Source: Achatina immaculata
Lineage: Eukaryota; Mollusca; Gastropoda; Stylommatophora; Achatinidae
Assembly (NCBI GenBank): GCA_009760885.1
Contig: CM019719.1
Span: 29,356,584 to 29,420,583, forward strand
DNA: 64,000 bases
Direction of reading: 5' to 3'
In this document: positions 41,501-52,829 of the stretch, in pieces
How positions within the stretch are numbered: the first letter of the stretch is position 1
Layout of the letters: each line of letters starts with the position of its first letter
Notes under the pieces: model-generated
What the model saw: the letters and a program-made list of their open reading frames with translations, nothing else
Databases searched by the model: none
Told to the model about the DNA's origin: nothing
Position numbers and translations under genes: made by a program

Positions 41501-42200
41501 GAAACTTTTAGTGATAAAACTCAACAGCTTTTATAGCACCTGTTGTTTCTGGTTTCGTACATGTTTGTTTTGTTGACACGATTTCCTGCAATCCACCTTG
41601 CAGAGAGCTCATCGCTCTTATCTCTGACAAGATAACTGCCCCCTTGTCATTGATAGCGCCCTCGTTCACAACAGAATGTAGATTTGTCTTGAAGATGTTT
41701 CGAAACCGCACAGAGGCGCGGACAGAATTTTCGGCAGTAGGCGAGGCTTACTAGCATAATAAACTTCTAGACTGGTTCATTTGGTACAGGAATGAGCTTG
41801 GTTCATTTAGTACACGAATGAGCTGTTTTAATTTATCTTTTCCTCATAAATATGACAAATCGAACATGAACTTTTTTTTCATTACACGAAAAACTCTTAA
41901 ATCATACATGACAAAAGTTTCATTTTAAAAAATATATATATTGTTGTTTGGCGACTACATGTCTGGTAATAGTAATACACACCTTCCTTAATAATCGTTC
42001 TAAGATTTGAGTCGCTTCTTTGCTTCAAGCTGCATCTAAGACACGCCTTCATAAACAAAAAATAGTTAAGAAAAATTTCGCCTGTAGGTCATGTTATATG
42101 AAAGACATTGTTCGTCATAATCGTGTGACCAAACCGTCACAGAATGTGATTAGCGTGCAATACTTTATTAAAAGTAAAAACTGAAACAAAATAATAATAA
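41500..42200. other. No gene seen
   Basis: AT-rich sequence without supportable features. Confidence 0.45.
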
Positions 42201-42203
42201 TCA

Positions 42204-42256
42204 TAGTAGTAGTAGTAGTATCTAAGGCATGACAGGATTACCTTTACCTTTACCTT

Positions 42257-42299
<43 letters not shown>

Positions 42300-42325
42300 G
42301 GTGGTGGTGGTGGTAGTAGTAGTAA

Positions 42326-42356
<31 letters not shown>

Positions 42357-42360
42357 GGTG

Positions 42361-42432
<72 letters not shown>
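42204..42432. repeat. SINE tail followed by (AGT)n/(GGT)n array
   Basis: CTAAGGCATGACAGGATT and three ACCTTT units (42222-42258) are a SINE 3' end. They lead into a trinucleotide array of AGT with GGT blocks. The open Val-, Thr- and Tyr-rich frames on both strands are an artefact. Confidence 0.9.
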
Positions 42433-42434
42433 AT

Positions 42435-43860
42435 ATACTGCAACCTTCAGGAGAAGCCGGTCCAAGAGACTGAGATTGGTTTCTGTGATATGTCACAAGA
42501 AGAACTTCATAATACACATTATCTCGTCTTCTGTTGTAAGTCCCTTCACAGTTTACTCAACATCGTACGTTGCTGTTTTATGAGACTTTCAAATAGCCCA
42601 TGACTCCAGTCATGAACAAGACCAGCATCATCATCCTTAAAGTGCAAAGAATGGCTCTCAGCCCCATTTTAATGTAACATAAGGCAGAGTTGCCTTGCTG
42701 CTCTTTCAATAAATATAAGTCTCACTACGGTTCCTTGTGTTAAGTATTAATTTCATAACCAGACGTAAGAAAGCAAGGGACTGGAGTAGGGAGTGGAAGA
42801 GAGGTTGGATAGTGGAAGATGCTACCTTTCTTCTCCCTCTCAGTGGGACACCCATCCACCCTGTCCCTACATAAACACGCCACTGTCTTCATCTTATTAT
42901 GGCTAATAGTTTCTGTGCACTTGCGGGCAAAGAGTTTGGTAATGTATTATTTCAAGTATCGAGATTAGGATAAGATTGTCGTACATTTCCTAGGAACAAA
43001 AATGTCCTAGGAACTTTTCCTCTTCGGGAAACCCGATGCTGCAAATTAAACGACTTACGATAAATAAACATACAACATATGACAAACATATGACAAACGT
43101 TCAACAAATTAATGAACTAGCAAACGCTAGAGCATTTTGATTATCTTTAAAACACTAAATTTAAAAGTAAAAAATAAGGGGAATACAGATTAATGAATAG
43201 AAGAGAAAGACAGAATGACTTAGTAATGAACAGAAAACAAACACATAGTAACGATTAAACAAATCAGATTATGGTGGCTGTTTGCCTCTTTGAGTGCATG
43301 TAAAACATTATTTATCCGAATAACTTCACTCATGCTTGATTTTCATAATAGATTGCAATAACAACAGCGTCACACAATATTCAGTCTTTCGTGACTGCGT
43401 TTTCTGATTATTAAAAAAAAACAACTTTGCGTTAGTCGAGAACTTAAACACAGTCGACTTGCTTGGAAGGCCACAACGCTAATTTTTACATCACCGACGC
43501 TTTGAGCATCAAAAACAAAACAACAATAATAATACACACACATTATTGACATGAGTGTTGTAACAAAACAAAACGTAATGTTCTATCTTCAAGATAAAGA
43601 AAAGTGAACTTTTTATGGACGCACTGCTCTGTCATGGCGGGGGGGGACTTTCACAAGCTGAAAATTTCTTTACGTAGTGCAAGGAACAAACACATTAGCC
43701 ATCTACAAACAATGAGACAGCGAGAAACTGTGATTGTTTTTTTCTTTGAAGTATCCTCGGGGGGTGGGATGTGTTGGAGGACTACGATACGCATTCTGAG
43801 GAATGAACGAGGAAGTCAAACCCTTAAGCACTCACAGACTCTCTTTCTTATCTTATATCC
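42435..43860. other. No gene seen
   Basis: No coding exon, RNA gene or clear repeat recognised over about 1.4 kb. Confidence 0.45.
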
Positions 43861-43861
43861 T

Positions 43862-43997
43862 TCCCGGGCCGTTAAACGTCAAATAGGGCTCGCAAAGTAG
43901 TTCGCCAATTTTTCCTGTTTTCGGCGAGTCTTTGAACCTCATCAAGGGATTTTATGCCTATTAATTTGGCCTCTCTTAACAATGTCCTCTTTCGTGC
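43862..43997 (-). mobile_element. RTE family 3, 3' end only
   Basis: Encodes RKRTLLREAKLIGIKSLDEV and RLAENRKNWRTTLRAL on the minus strand. Truncated to about 135 bp and fused directly to an R1 copy. Confidence 0.8.
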
Positions 43998-44009
43998 TAG
44001 AGACGCTGT

Positions 44010-44335
44010 CCATTTTGGCAGTAAGCGGCCCGTACCGGATATGCTGGTGTCAGCGTTGGCGAACCTAGCTGTCAAAGACCCTGTACCACTTCCCTATTGC
44101 TATCCCTGTAACAGGCCCTGCCTGGCTAATGGGCCCGTATTACTGGAGTCCCAATGACAATGGAACCTTCTAAAGAAATATGCACTCTCATCCCCCCCCC
44201 CTCCCGCTTTGTAGCTGCATTCAGAGACTGAAAAAAGAAAATAGCTGTCATGACCCCCTCCCAATCCCACATGATGTTGTGCCTCAACATCTCCACAGCA
44301 TCGACTGTAGAGAGCACCAGCTCTCAGTTACAAGA
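44010..44335 (+). repeat. Interspersed repeat R1, copy 4
   Basis: GGATATGCTGGTGTCAGCGT, AAGACCCTGTACCACTTCC, CTGCCTGGCTAATGGG, CAGAGACTGAAAAAAG and GCCTCAACATCTCCACAGC. Followed by (GAA)n at 44334-44362. Confidence 0.7.
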
Positions 44336-44427
44336 AGAAGAAGAAGAAGAAGAAGAAGAAGCAGGAGGCAGAGATCCCATAAACGGAGTCGCACGGACCT
44401 CTTTTCACCAGCATATTATTTATTTCT

Positions 44428-44508
44428 AAACACTGACACTGATAAACAAACATTGACGCTGATAAACAAACCTTGACACTGATAAACAAACATTGACACT
44501 GATAGACT
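44428..44508. repeat. 24-bp tandem repeat, four copies
   Basis: Units CACTGATAAACAAACATTGA with variants. Confidence 0.85.
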
Positions 44509-44822
44509 GAAACTGAGTGGCCCCTTTTCGTTATCGCATCTCACACATTTTGCAATGTCACCGCCAAGAAACCGTGTTTTCAAATCTTGTGTGCCCCATT
44601 GTCGCTCTTTACAGAAAGCGGAAGTAACCTTGAACTTGGCGTGATATGTAAACGCAGGGATCAGGAAGAGAAGAAAACATATTGATCCAGATATTTCTAC
44701 TTAATTTGTGTAGATGGGTGAGGATAAAGAATTTAGCCCCAGAAAATAAATTCCATTTCAAGTTCCTGAAGTAACAATATTGGTATTAGGGTTTCTTGGT
44801 ATCTTTACGGAAGGAGAGCTGT

Positions 44823-44872
44823 TGGGGAGTTCCGCAAGGGACATGCAAATGACCGACTGACTGTACTCTGTG
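44823..44872 (+). mobile_element. RTE family 4 terminal fragment
   Basis: GTTCCGCAAGGGACATGCAA then ATGACCGACTGACTG, the extreme 3' end of family 4, only about 50 bp long. Confidence 0.65.
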
Positions 44873-45144
44873 TGGTTCTGACGACAATAAAACTGGTATC
44901 ATTGTTAATTAAAAGGGAGAATGAAACCGATCATCCCGGCTCGGCTTCTTGAACTGCTGCTGTTACTACAACGACGCGGTTGCTGGTTGTGCCCCAGCCC
45001 GCCGACGCTTCTATTTGTCTGGGTTTTTCTGGTGGTGCTAGGAAATACATGCATCGTTCAGAGATCCTACATCAAAGATGAAAACTGAAGCGTTTGTGGG
45101 CTAGAGAGAAGTGAAATAACTTTAAGCGTTGACACTTTCTGGGA

Positions 45145-45255
45145 GCATTAAGTACAAACATATTGTACTTAAATTAAGTACATTAAGTACAAACATACTG
45201 TACTTTAAGTACATTAAGTACAAATATACCGTACTTAAATTAAGTATAAACATAT
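45145..45255. repeat. Short AT-rich tandem repeat
   Basis: Three units of AAGTACAAACATATTGTACTT with intervening TTAAATTAAGTACATT. Confidence 0.75.
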
Positions 45256-45489
45256 TGTCATTTCGCAAAGATATGATATAAATGATATTTCACATACACA
45301 CATACATGTATATATAAACTGGGATCATGGACCATCATCTCTCATTTCATCCAAGTTTTTAAAAATCATTAACTTTTTTTTAACTGAATTTTTAAATCAT
45401 GTGCCAGCTTTTCTTAAATTAAGTTTTTAACAGTCAAGGTCCTGGTCTTTAACCGATTTTTTTAAATAATTAAAACCATCTTTTTAAAC

Positions 45490-45890
45490 TGAATTTGTAA
45501 CAGCCATGGGCAGATCTTTGAACAAGATCCTAAGTAGAATCTTTGGACCTATAAAGGATACCAACAGTGGAGACTGGAGAGGTAGAAAGAACACTGAACT
45601 GAACAGCTTATTTAAATCCCAACGAATTATAAATGTCTTGAAACTGAATAGACTACGCTGGCTGGGGGATGTAGAAAGAATGGAAGAGAACAGACAAACG
45701 AAAATGATGTGTGCACAAGAGATGAGGGAAACAAGACCAAGGGACCAAAACAGAGATGGAAAGACAACATAGAAGAGGATATAAAAGACACTGGTGTCAC
45801 CAACTGGAGAGAGATTAGGAATAGAGAAGAATGGAGGCGAACTTTATCTGCAGCAATGAGCCTTAATGACGAAGAAGAAGAAGGATGAGG
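45490..45890 (+). mobile_element. RTE family 2 remnant
   Basis: The plus-strand frame has RIFGPIKDTNSGDWRGRKNT, LKLNRLRWLGDVERMEENRQ and MRETRPRDQ. A short deletion then shifts the frame, and the WRDNIEED-type text continues out of frame. The 3' end is (GAA)n at 45870-45884. Orientation is opposite to the other family 2 copies. Confidence 0.85.
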
Positions 45891-46185
45891 AGGATTTGAA
45901 CCGAGTTTTGTTTTTGGAACCAAGAACTTTCTTCCACTGAGTTTTTGTGTGTTTTTAACTGAATTTTCAACAATCATAAATCACCTTTCACAACAAATTC
46001 AACATCTGTCTCAGATAAAATCATTCTGTTTCATACAAACAAAAAAAAGGAATACAATAGTTGTAGAGAATATAATTTATGCTTTAATCACTTTTTGAAT
46101 AATGAATTGCACTGATAGTTCTTTGTTTTGTCTCAAGCAATTTGTCAGTGAAATATTTACGAATAAGACATGATCAAACTCAGCA

Positions 46186-47512
46186 CACACAGGTGAGTCT
46201 CTTGTCTGCCCTGGCGCAGGTGAGTCTTTTGTCTGCCCTGGCACAGGTGAGTCTATTGTCTGCCCTGGCGCAGTGAGTCTTTTGTCTGCCCTGGCACAGG
46301 TGAGTCTCTGTCTGCCCTGGCACAGGTGAGTCTCTTGTCTGCCCTGGCACAGGTGAGTCTCTTGTCTGCCCTGGCACAGGTGAGTCTTTTGTCTGCCCTG
46401 GCACATGTGAGTCTTTTGTCTGCCCTGTCACAGGTGAGTCTCTTGTCTGCCCTGGCGCAGTTAGTCTTTTGTCTGCCCTGGCACAGGTGAGTCTCTTGTC
46501 TGCCCTGGCACAGGTGTCTTTTGTCTGCCCTGGCACAGGTGAGTCTCTTATCTGCCCTGATGCAGTGAGTCTTTTGTCTGCCCTGGCGTAGTGAGTCTTT
46601 TGTCTGTCCTGGCACAAGTGAGTCTCTTGTCTGCCCTGGCACAGGTGAGTCTCTTGTCTGTCCTGGCACAGATGAGTCTCTTGTCTGCCCTGTCACAGGT
46701 GAGTCTCTTGTCTGTCCTGGCACAGGTGAGTCTCTTGTCTGCCCTGGCACAGGTGAGTCTTTTGTCTGTCCTGGCACAGGTGAGTCTCTTATCTGCCCTG
46801 GCTCAGATGAGTCTTTTGTCTGCCCTGGCACAGATGAGTCTTTTGTCTGCCCTGGCACAGATGAGTCTCTTGTCTGCCCTGGCACAGATGAGTCTCTTGT
46901 CTGACCTGGCACAGGTGAGTCTCTTGTCTGCCCTGGCACAGATGAGTCTTTTGTCTGCCCTGGCACAGATGAGTCTCTTGTCTGCCTTGGCACAGGTGAG
47001 TCTCTTGTCTGTCCTGGCACAGGTGAGTCTCTTATCTGCCCTGGCACAGATGAGTCTTTTGTCTGTCCTGGCACAGGTGAGTCTCTTATCTGCCCTGGCT
47101 CAGATGAGTCTTTTGTCTGCCCTGGCACAGATGAGTCTTTTGTCTGCCCTGGCACAGATGAGTCTCTTGTCTGCCCTGGCACAGATGAGTCTCTTGTCTG
47201 ACCTGGCACAGGTGAGTCTCTTGTCTGCCCTGGCACAGATGAGTCTTTTGTCTGCCCTGGCACAGATGAGTCTCTTGTCTGCCTTGGCACAGGTGAGTCT
47301 CTTGTCTGTCCTGGCACAGGTGAGTCTCTTATCTGCCCTGGCACAGATGAGTCTCTTGTCTGCCCTGGCACAGATGAGTCTCTTGTCTGACCTGGCACAG
47401 GTGAGTCTCTTGTCTGCCCTGGCACAGATGAGTCTTTTGTCTGCCCTGGCACAGATGAGTCTCTTGTCTGCCCTGGCACAGGTGAGTCTCTTGTCTGCCC
47501 TGGCACTGAGTT
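46186..47512. repeat. 27-bp minisatellite, about 49 copies, with splice-like junctions
   Basis: Unit read on the plus strand: GTGAGTCTCTTGTCTGCC then CTGGCACAG. Each unit has a pyrimidine-rich stretch, CACAG, and then immediately GTGAGT of the next unit; about half the copies carry CAGATGAGT instead. The period is a multiple of three, so both strands stay open. The minus strand gives 428 codons (47539-46253) of PGQTRDSPV-type repeats starting at an ATG in unique sequence. The plus strand gives 316 codons of VSLLSALAQ-type repeats. No domain, signal peptide or splice partner supports coding. It lies between the two minus-strand genes. Confidence 0.95.
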
Positions 47513-47514
47513 GC

Positions 47515-47985
47515 TGTCCACATTGGACAGATTTTCCATGAACTATTTAACAAACAAGCATAAAAGAAACCAAAAGCAAACATCTAAGATCTGCTTTCTT
47601 ACCTTCATAGATTCTTAAGTTCTTTGTTGCTTCTGTATGTTACATTCATATTATGGGGTTTTTATATTGTTTCAACAAATAAGTTTACAATTTAAGGCTC
47701 GTGGAAGATAAGATATGATAAGGTCGTATGACAAAAACCCAGACAAATCATATAGATCTGAGAAGGCGAAAGTCAAGTGAACAATCAGTGCCAAACCTAC
47801 ATTCTGATAAAATGAGCAACTATTTAATCTTAGAAGGTCAGTGTGCTTAACATGAACCTACCACAGAGAGATGTTTGGTGAAGCTTGGTGAACCACTTAG
47901 CTCATCCATCTGTCTTATATGACAACCAGAACACAAAGGATAATTTATCTGTGCCAAGTACCAGATAAAAAGCTAAAAGCCCTGT
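47515..47985. other. No gene seen
   Basis: AT-rich sequence without supportable features. Confidence 0.45.
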
Positions 47986-47989
47986 TTCC

Positions 47990-48248
47990 ATGCCATTAAT
48001 GCTTATCACAGCACTAGGCCCATATTTCCAAGACCTTCAGGCACACGAAAGTCTGATGTGGTCTGTGTCATGCCTGGCCGCATTTACCTTCCCAGAATTC
48101 TCGGTACCCATTTTTAGAAGCTGAGTGGACCTTTGGGCCTTTTTTGGCATGGTGGTACCAGAACAAACAAAAAAATCCCCACTGCTGGGACTTGAACCTG
48201 GTACCACCTGATTAGTAGACTGTCCACCTAGCCACTAAGCCAACAAGG
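47990..48248 (-). mobile_element. tRNA-derived SINE, near full length
   Basis: On the minus strand the head has TGGCTTAGTGGCTAGG (A box region) and GGTTCAAGTCC (B box, 48198-48188, matching GGTTCRANTCC). The body follows with CCAGGCATGACACAGACCAC and TTTCGTGTGCCTGAAGGTC. The body matches the 9.5 kb SINE while the tRNA-like head differs, so the two may have different tRNA ancestors. Confidence 0.75.
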
Positions 48249-48494
48249 CTGAGTAACAGGTACTCACAGGAAGTTGATTTGTCGTGACAGAAATTATGAC
48301 CTTGAGAAGGCCTGTTTTTGTTCCTGCTGACACATGGTAAGACAGTTTTGTGATCAACTTGATTCAACAAGAATCTTTAGTTTAGTTATAATTATCATCT
48401 GAGCCATAAGTGCAATTTTCTCTCATGGTTAGGAACTGCTCATCCCCTGTCTCAGGGTGAGTTTTATAGTTGGTCATCTTATGCAGATTTTTTA

Positions 48495-48850
48495 CTCTAA
48501 TATTTCACATTCCATATTTGGATACTCAGAGATCCGTTAATATTTCACACTCAATATCTGGGTAGTCACAGACTTTTTAATATTTCACATTCAATATCTG
48601 GGTAGTCGCAGAATTTTTAATATTTCACATTCCATATTTGGATATTCAGAGGTCAGAGACTCACATTCAACATCTGGATAGTCACAAACCCTTTAATATT
48701 TCACATTCCATATTTCGATACTTAGAAACCATTTTATTATTTCACATTTCATTTCTAGATACGCAGAGACCCTGTAGTATCTCACATTCAACATCTGGAC
48801 AGTCACAAACCCTTTAATATTTCACATTCCACATTTGGATACTCATATAT
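48495..48850. repeat. Roughly 40-bp degenerate minisatellite, left part
   Basis: Units of TTTAATATTTCACATTCAAT and ATCTGGATAGTCACAGAC with many variants. The array resumes at 49253-49335. Confidence 0.85.
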
Positions 48851-48852
48851 GA

Positions 48853-48931
48853 ATATATTTGTCCTTTTTTGTGTCCATGATATTAGAAGAGTTCTTCAAC
48901 TATCATGGACACAAAAAAAGAACAAATATAT
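48853..48931. repeat. Foldback: 30-bp inverted repeat with 18-bp loop
   Basis: Left arm 48853-48882 (ends TTGTGTCCATGATA) and right arm 48901-48931 (starts TATCATGGACACAA) are nearly perfect complements. The right arm is in normal family 4 orientation and the left arm is an inverted copy of the same element segment. Confidence 0.9.
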
Positions 48932-49252
48932 CCATACCACAAGAGCTTAATATTGAATAAGGCTGGCTAGTAAAGAGGATTAAAGAGAGAAAACTTAAAT
49001 ATTTTGGACACATTAAACGTCATGATAATCTAGAGAAAACCATCTTGGAAGGGTACATAATGGGAAAAAGAAAGAGAGGAGAAGAAAGAGAAGAAGACCA
49101 AAGCAAAGATGGCTGCAAGACATTGTTGATGATCTGCAAATGGATGCATCAGCAGCAGGCCATCTTGCTCACAATCAAGAGACCTACAGGAATGCTGTTG
49201 GGGAGGCAAAGTTCCACAAGGGACATGCAAATGAATGAATGAACGAATGATA
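48883..49252 (+). mobile_element. RTE family 4 remnant inside a minisatellite
   Basis: Starts AGAAGAGTTCTTCAAC, then TATCATGGACACAAAAAAAG, continues through KERKLKYFGHIKRHDNLEK-type text, and ends with GGCAAAGTTCCACAAGGGAC, ATGCAAATG and an (AATG)n tail. Minisatellite units flank it on both sides. Confidence 0.85.
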
Positions 49253-49340
49253 AACCCTTTTAATATTTCACATTCCATTTCTGGATACTCAGAGACCCTT
49301 TAATATTTCACATTCCATATTTGGATATCCAGAGCCCTTA
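49253..49340. repeat. Roughly 40-bp degenerate minisatellite, right part
   Basis: Two copies of CCTTTTAATATTTCACATTC plus TGGATACTCAGAGA, the continuation of 48495-48850. Confidence 0.85.
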
Positions 49341-49344
49341 ATCA

Positions 49345-50015
49345 GCTCCTCAATAAACATTCTTCAACCTTAGCAATGCCTTCATGTTTTGTCTTGTTCT
49401 ACTATCTCACATACCTACCAAAACTTCCAAACTTCAGTATACCTTCAGGTTCTTAAAGACTGGTCTACCTGCCATACTTTTCATTACTTCAGCACTTTTG
49501 GAAAAATAAATCACACATACCTCATTACAATTTGTTCATGCACTACACCAAGGGTACCAAAAAAAAAAACTAACTGAATGCATGTAAAAAACTAATTCAG
49601 GTAGTAAAGACATTAGATTTATAAGCAATCTGTACTGTTAGAAAGCAGCAATTTACAACTCGGACATGAATTATTCAGCACCAACTAGCATGTAAAAGCA
49701 GGGATGTGGCAAGTTTCCTTGCTTGTTTAATCTTTATACATTTAAACAAAATTTTTTTTTTTTAACCACAGTGAAACTCTTGAATCAATGGAAGAACAGT
49801 TAATAGCTTCAGGTGTTGGATTATTACAAACCAAAAAAAAAAAAAAAAAGAACAGGAAAACCAGGAAATCCAGAACATCTGAAGATTCTTGTGACACAGA
49901 TAAACGAAAGACGCCAAGGTCATGACAGGAAATAAATATCAGAGAGGAAGAACAAAAACCATATGTAAATATAAAAATAAATAGATAAAAACTGAGCATG
50001 GGAACAGTTTCACAT
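49345..50015. other. No gene seen
   Basis: AT-rich with A and T homopolymers. Nothing supportable. Confidence 0.45.
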
Positions 50016-50019
50016 ATCT

Positions 50020-50315
50020 AGAATACATCATCATTATCATCATCATCTTTCACTCCTTGTGAGCACAGGCCCTGTTCTTGGAATTATTCTCTGCTTCCTT
50101 CCATGTGTATCCCTTGTCTCTGAGCACTGTCATAATTTCTCTTCTCCAAATAAGTCTAGGTCTTTCTTATTTTCTATTTCCTTAAAGGATACCATGTCAG
50201 TGCCTGTCTTGCTATGCTGGTGTCGGGTTTCCTCAGAGCGTGGCCTATCCACCTCCACTTCCTTGACATGATTTGTAGGTTCATAGGTTCTTGTCCTGCC
50301 CTTTCCCAAACCTAT
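50020..50315 (-). mobile_element. RTE family 5 remnant
   Basis: ATC repeats at 50028-50048, then sequence nearly identical to the 24.8-25.1 kb copy (CTTGGAATTATTCTCTGCTT, TTCATAGGTTCTTGTCCTGC). Small deletions break the frame. Confidence 0.8.
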
Positions 50316-50529
50316 CTAGGATATATGGTAACAGGAAAAATGGAGAATGTGAAATGGAAATTAAAAGACAAGTAAGAATGGACAAATACATCTTCAGCAG
50401 AATAAGAAAATCCCTCACCTTTGAACACATAACAAAGCAACAGAAGGTAAGATTTTGTTAAATGCCGTGTAATACTCCTCTCTGGAGTGGAAGAACAAAC
50501 AATAAACAAGAACTCTAAAAAATAAAGAA

Positions 50530-50790
50530 ATGTGGATGCACATAAGGATGAGGCTTACTAGATGACAGATCAGAAAAATTAAGAAAAATCAGATGTTAAT
50601 TAGAAAAAGTAGGAAATATCAGATGACAAATCATAAAAAAATTACTCCTTTTAAAACTTCAGTTTCTATATCAGATGATAGATCAACAAAATTAAAGAAT
50701 ATCAGGCAACATATCAAAAAAAAAAAAAAGGAAATATCAGATTCCAGAGCAGAAAAATTTGAAAATATCAGATGAAATAGACTGACAAAA
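50530..50790. repeat. Degenerate A-rich tandem repeat
   Basis: Variants of ATCAGATGACAGATCAGAAAA and ATTAAAGAATATC, about seven copies of 30-40 bp. Confidence 0.7.
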
Positions 50791-50794
50791 AATG

Positions 50795-51750
50795 ATCCAC
50801 AGCTAAGTACCCTCATCAGCACAGTCAGCAGAAATGCACTAAAGACTAGGTTTGACTGAAAAATGGCAGAATAATGAAGAAAGTAAAATAGGAAATTTAA
50901 AATATGCACATTTTAAAACTGACGTCTCAACAAATATTTCCGTCCGCTTGGCCACCACTAGTGGTCAGAATAATATTTCGGTCAGATTAGTTTAAACTCG
51001 AAAATGAAGTGTTAAACTAGAAACATATGATCAATTTATAACTACTAACTCTGCAAGTATCTGCATCAACACTACACTATGTAAAATAAATAATTTTTGT
51101 GTTAAATTTCTAATAATAATTAGAAAAATCACTTTCGTATTCATGCTTTTAATAAGTGGTCTTGTTTCTTCCATTTTTAAATGGATTTGTATTCAGTCAC
51201 CTGGAAAATCAAATATTTGTATTCGACCAAAGACTTCACAACTTTGTACACATACACATACAAAAAAATAAAAAAACATTTTCCAAATTCAGCATCAAGT
51301 TCAGATATTTTATAAGTTTATGGTGAGTTTGAGCACAAAATATTTTCTGGGGAAACAAAAAAATAGGCTGAAGATGATGTCAACTTCAGGAAAATGTCAG
51401 GAGGTCAAATCACAGCTGTCAGGTCACCACACGTCCCACCAGATGAAGCACAATTTCTTGTTTTCTTGAAGCCCCAGCTTTTCTCTGACACAGGACAGCA
51501 TCAGGACACTCATGCAGCAGTCCTCTCACCTCCTAGCACTCTGAACCACACCATCAACAGAAATCTCACTGAGAACTGATTTACAAGAATTCTAGGGCCC
51601 ATAAAAGAAAAAAAAATCTAATCACAACTTAATTGTAAAAAAAAAAAAAAAACTGCACAGAAATTTTCTTAGAATTCTTCTGAAGGAACTTAAAATGGCA
51701 CACAATATGGGTTAAAAAAAAAAAAAGTAATGATAGCTCTTTTGTGCCAT
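50795..51750. other. No gene recognised
   Basis: A 61-codon plus-strand frame (51394-51579, starts MSGGQITAVRSPHVPPDEAQ) is the only protein-like stretch, with no recognisable family or splice context. The rest is AT-rich. Confidence 0.4.
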
Positions 51751-51754
51751 AAAG

Positions 51755-51875
51755 GCAGCTCCGTGATATATGGGCTTTAGTGTCCACATTTTCCTTGACC
51801 TGTAAGCACACTAAAGTGTTTACCATCATGCCTGGTCACCTTTCCCTCCTCAGCTCTGAGGAAGTGCCAGGTAAT
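51755..51875 (-). mobile_element. SINE body fragment
   Basis: On the minus strand: GGGAAAGGTGACCAGGCATG, TTTAGTGTGCTTACAGGTCA and AGGAAAATGTGGACACTAAA, matching the 9.57-9.67 kb SINE body. Confidence 0.75.
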
Positions 51876-51879
51876 CTTT

Positions 51880-52825
51880 TCTACAAAAGAAGATGTCTTA
51901 AACAATGAGATCAATGCACATAAATCAAATGGCAAAAATTAAATTTAAAAAAAAAAATTGTAGTGTCCTGAATAGGACAAGCAAGGAACATGTTTACAAC
52001 GACCTACTGCTATCACTTGTGATGTTATTATTAAGCACAAACATGTTCATGATTTAAACATAAAATTACTAACAAAATAGGATAACAACATTTCAAATGT
52101 TACAAATGTTAATATTCTCACTGATACAAAATTCTCATTAAAATTTAGAAGTCAGTCCTACAATTATAATAAATTTAGTGGTTAAAAAAAAAATATCAGA
52201 AAAATAATTTCCAAGTTACTGGTTTATGAAACAAGTTAAAAAAAAAAAAAAAGTTTTAATACATCAATCAGATAAATGACTGACAACTGCAGTCATGACA
52301 ACCTCAGAAATGACTGATATCTAGGGTTAGCTGTTTCGTAAGTCAAGAAACAATTCAGTCTAAATAAAAATGGACATGCTAGCTCTCACAGAAACATGAT
52401 GTCTCACAGAAACATGATGAGACTGGGTTTTCACATGTAGAATACTATCTGGTGAATGTTCTAATATCACTCTAATGAAGAAAACAAGAACAAACAAACA
52501 AACAAAAAGTTAAATGTTGAATGTTTTTTTTTTTTTTTGGTTACAAGTTTAAGATTCATATCTGGCATTCTCTCTCGCTGTATCTCAGTAAATAAAAACT
52601 CAGAGGAAACATTTATGACTTGATTTTAATGAGCCACAACCTGACAACGTAAATACTTTTTTCCTTGGTGTATCATGACTAGCCATGGCTGGTAAACAAA
52701 AAAATACAAACATTAAAGTGAGCTCTACAAGACAACACTTGTTCATGATCTTGCAGGTGACAGATCTGTGGACTGATCTCCAATCTTTTATCAAGTCATG
52801 CAGGTGTTAAAGGAAATGATAAAGC
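51880..52825. other. No gene seen
   Basis: AT-rich with homopolymer A and T runs. No supportable feature. Confidence 0.45.
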
Positions 52826-52829
52826 AGCC

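Noticed and set aside
42137..42603. Poly-Val, poly-Thr, poly-Tyr and poly-Leu frames
   Set aside because: Artefacts of an AGT/GGT trinucleotide array.
48185..48248. Possible functional tRNA gene on the minus strand
   Set aside because: Same reason; it is the head of a SINE whose body recurs elsewhere.
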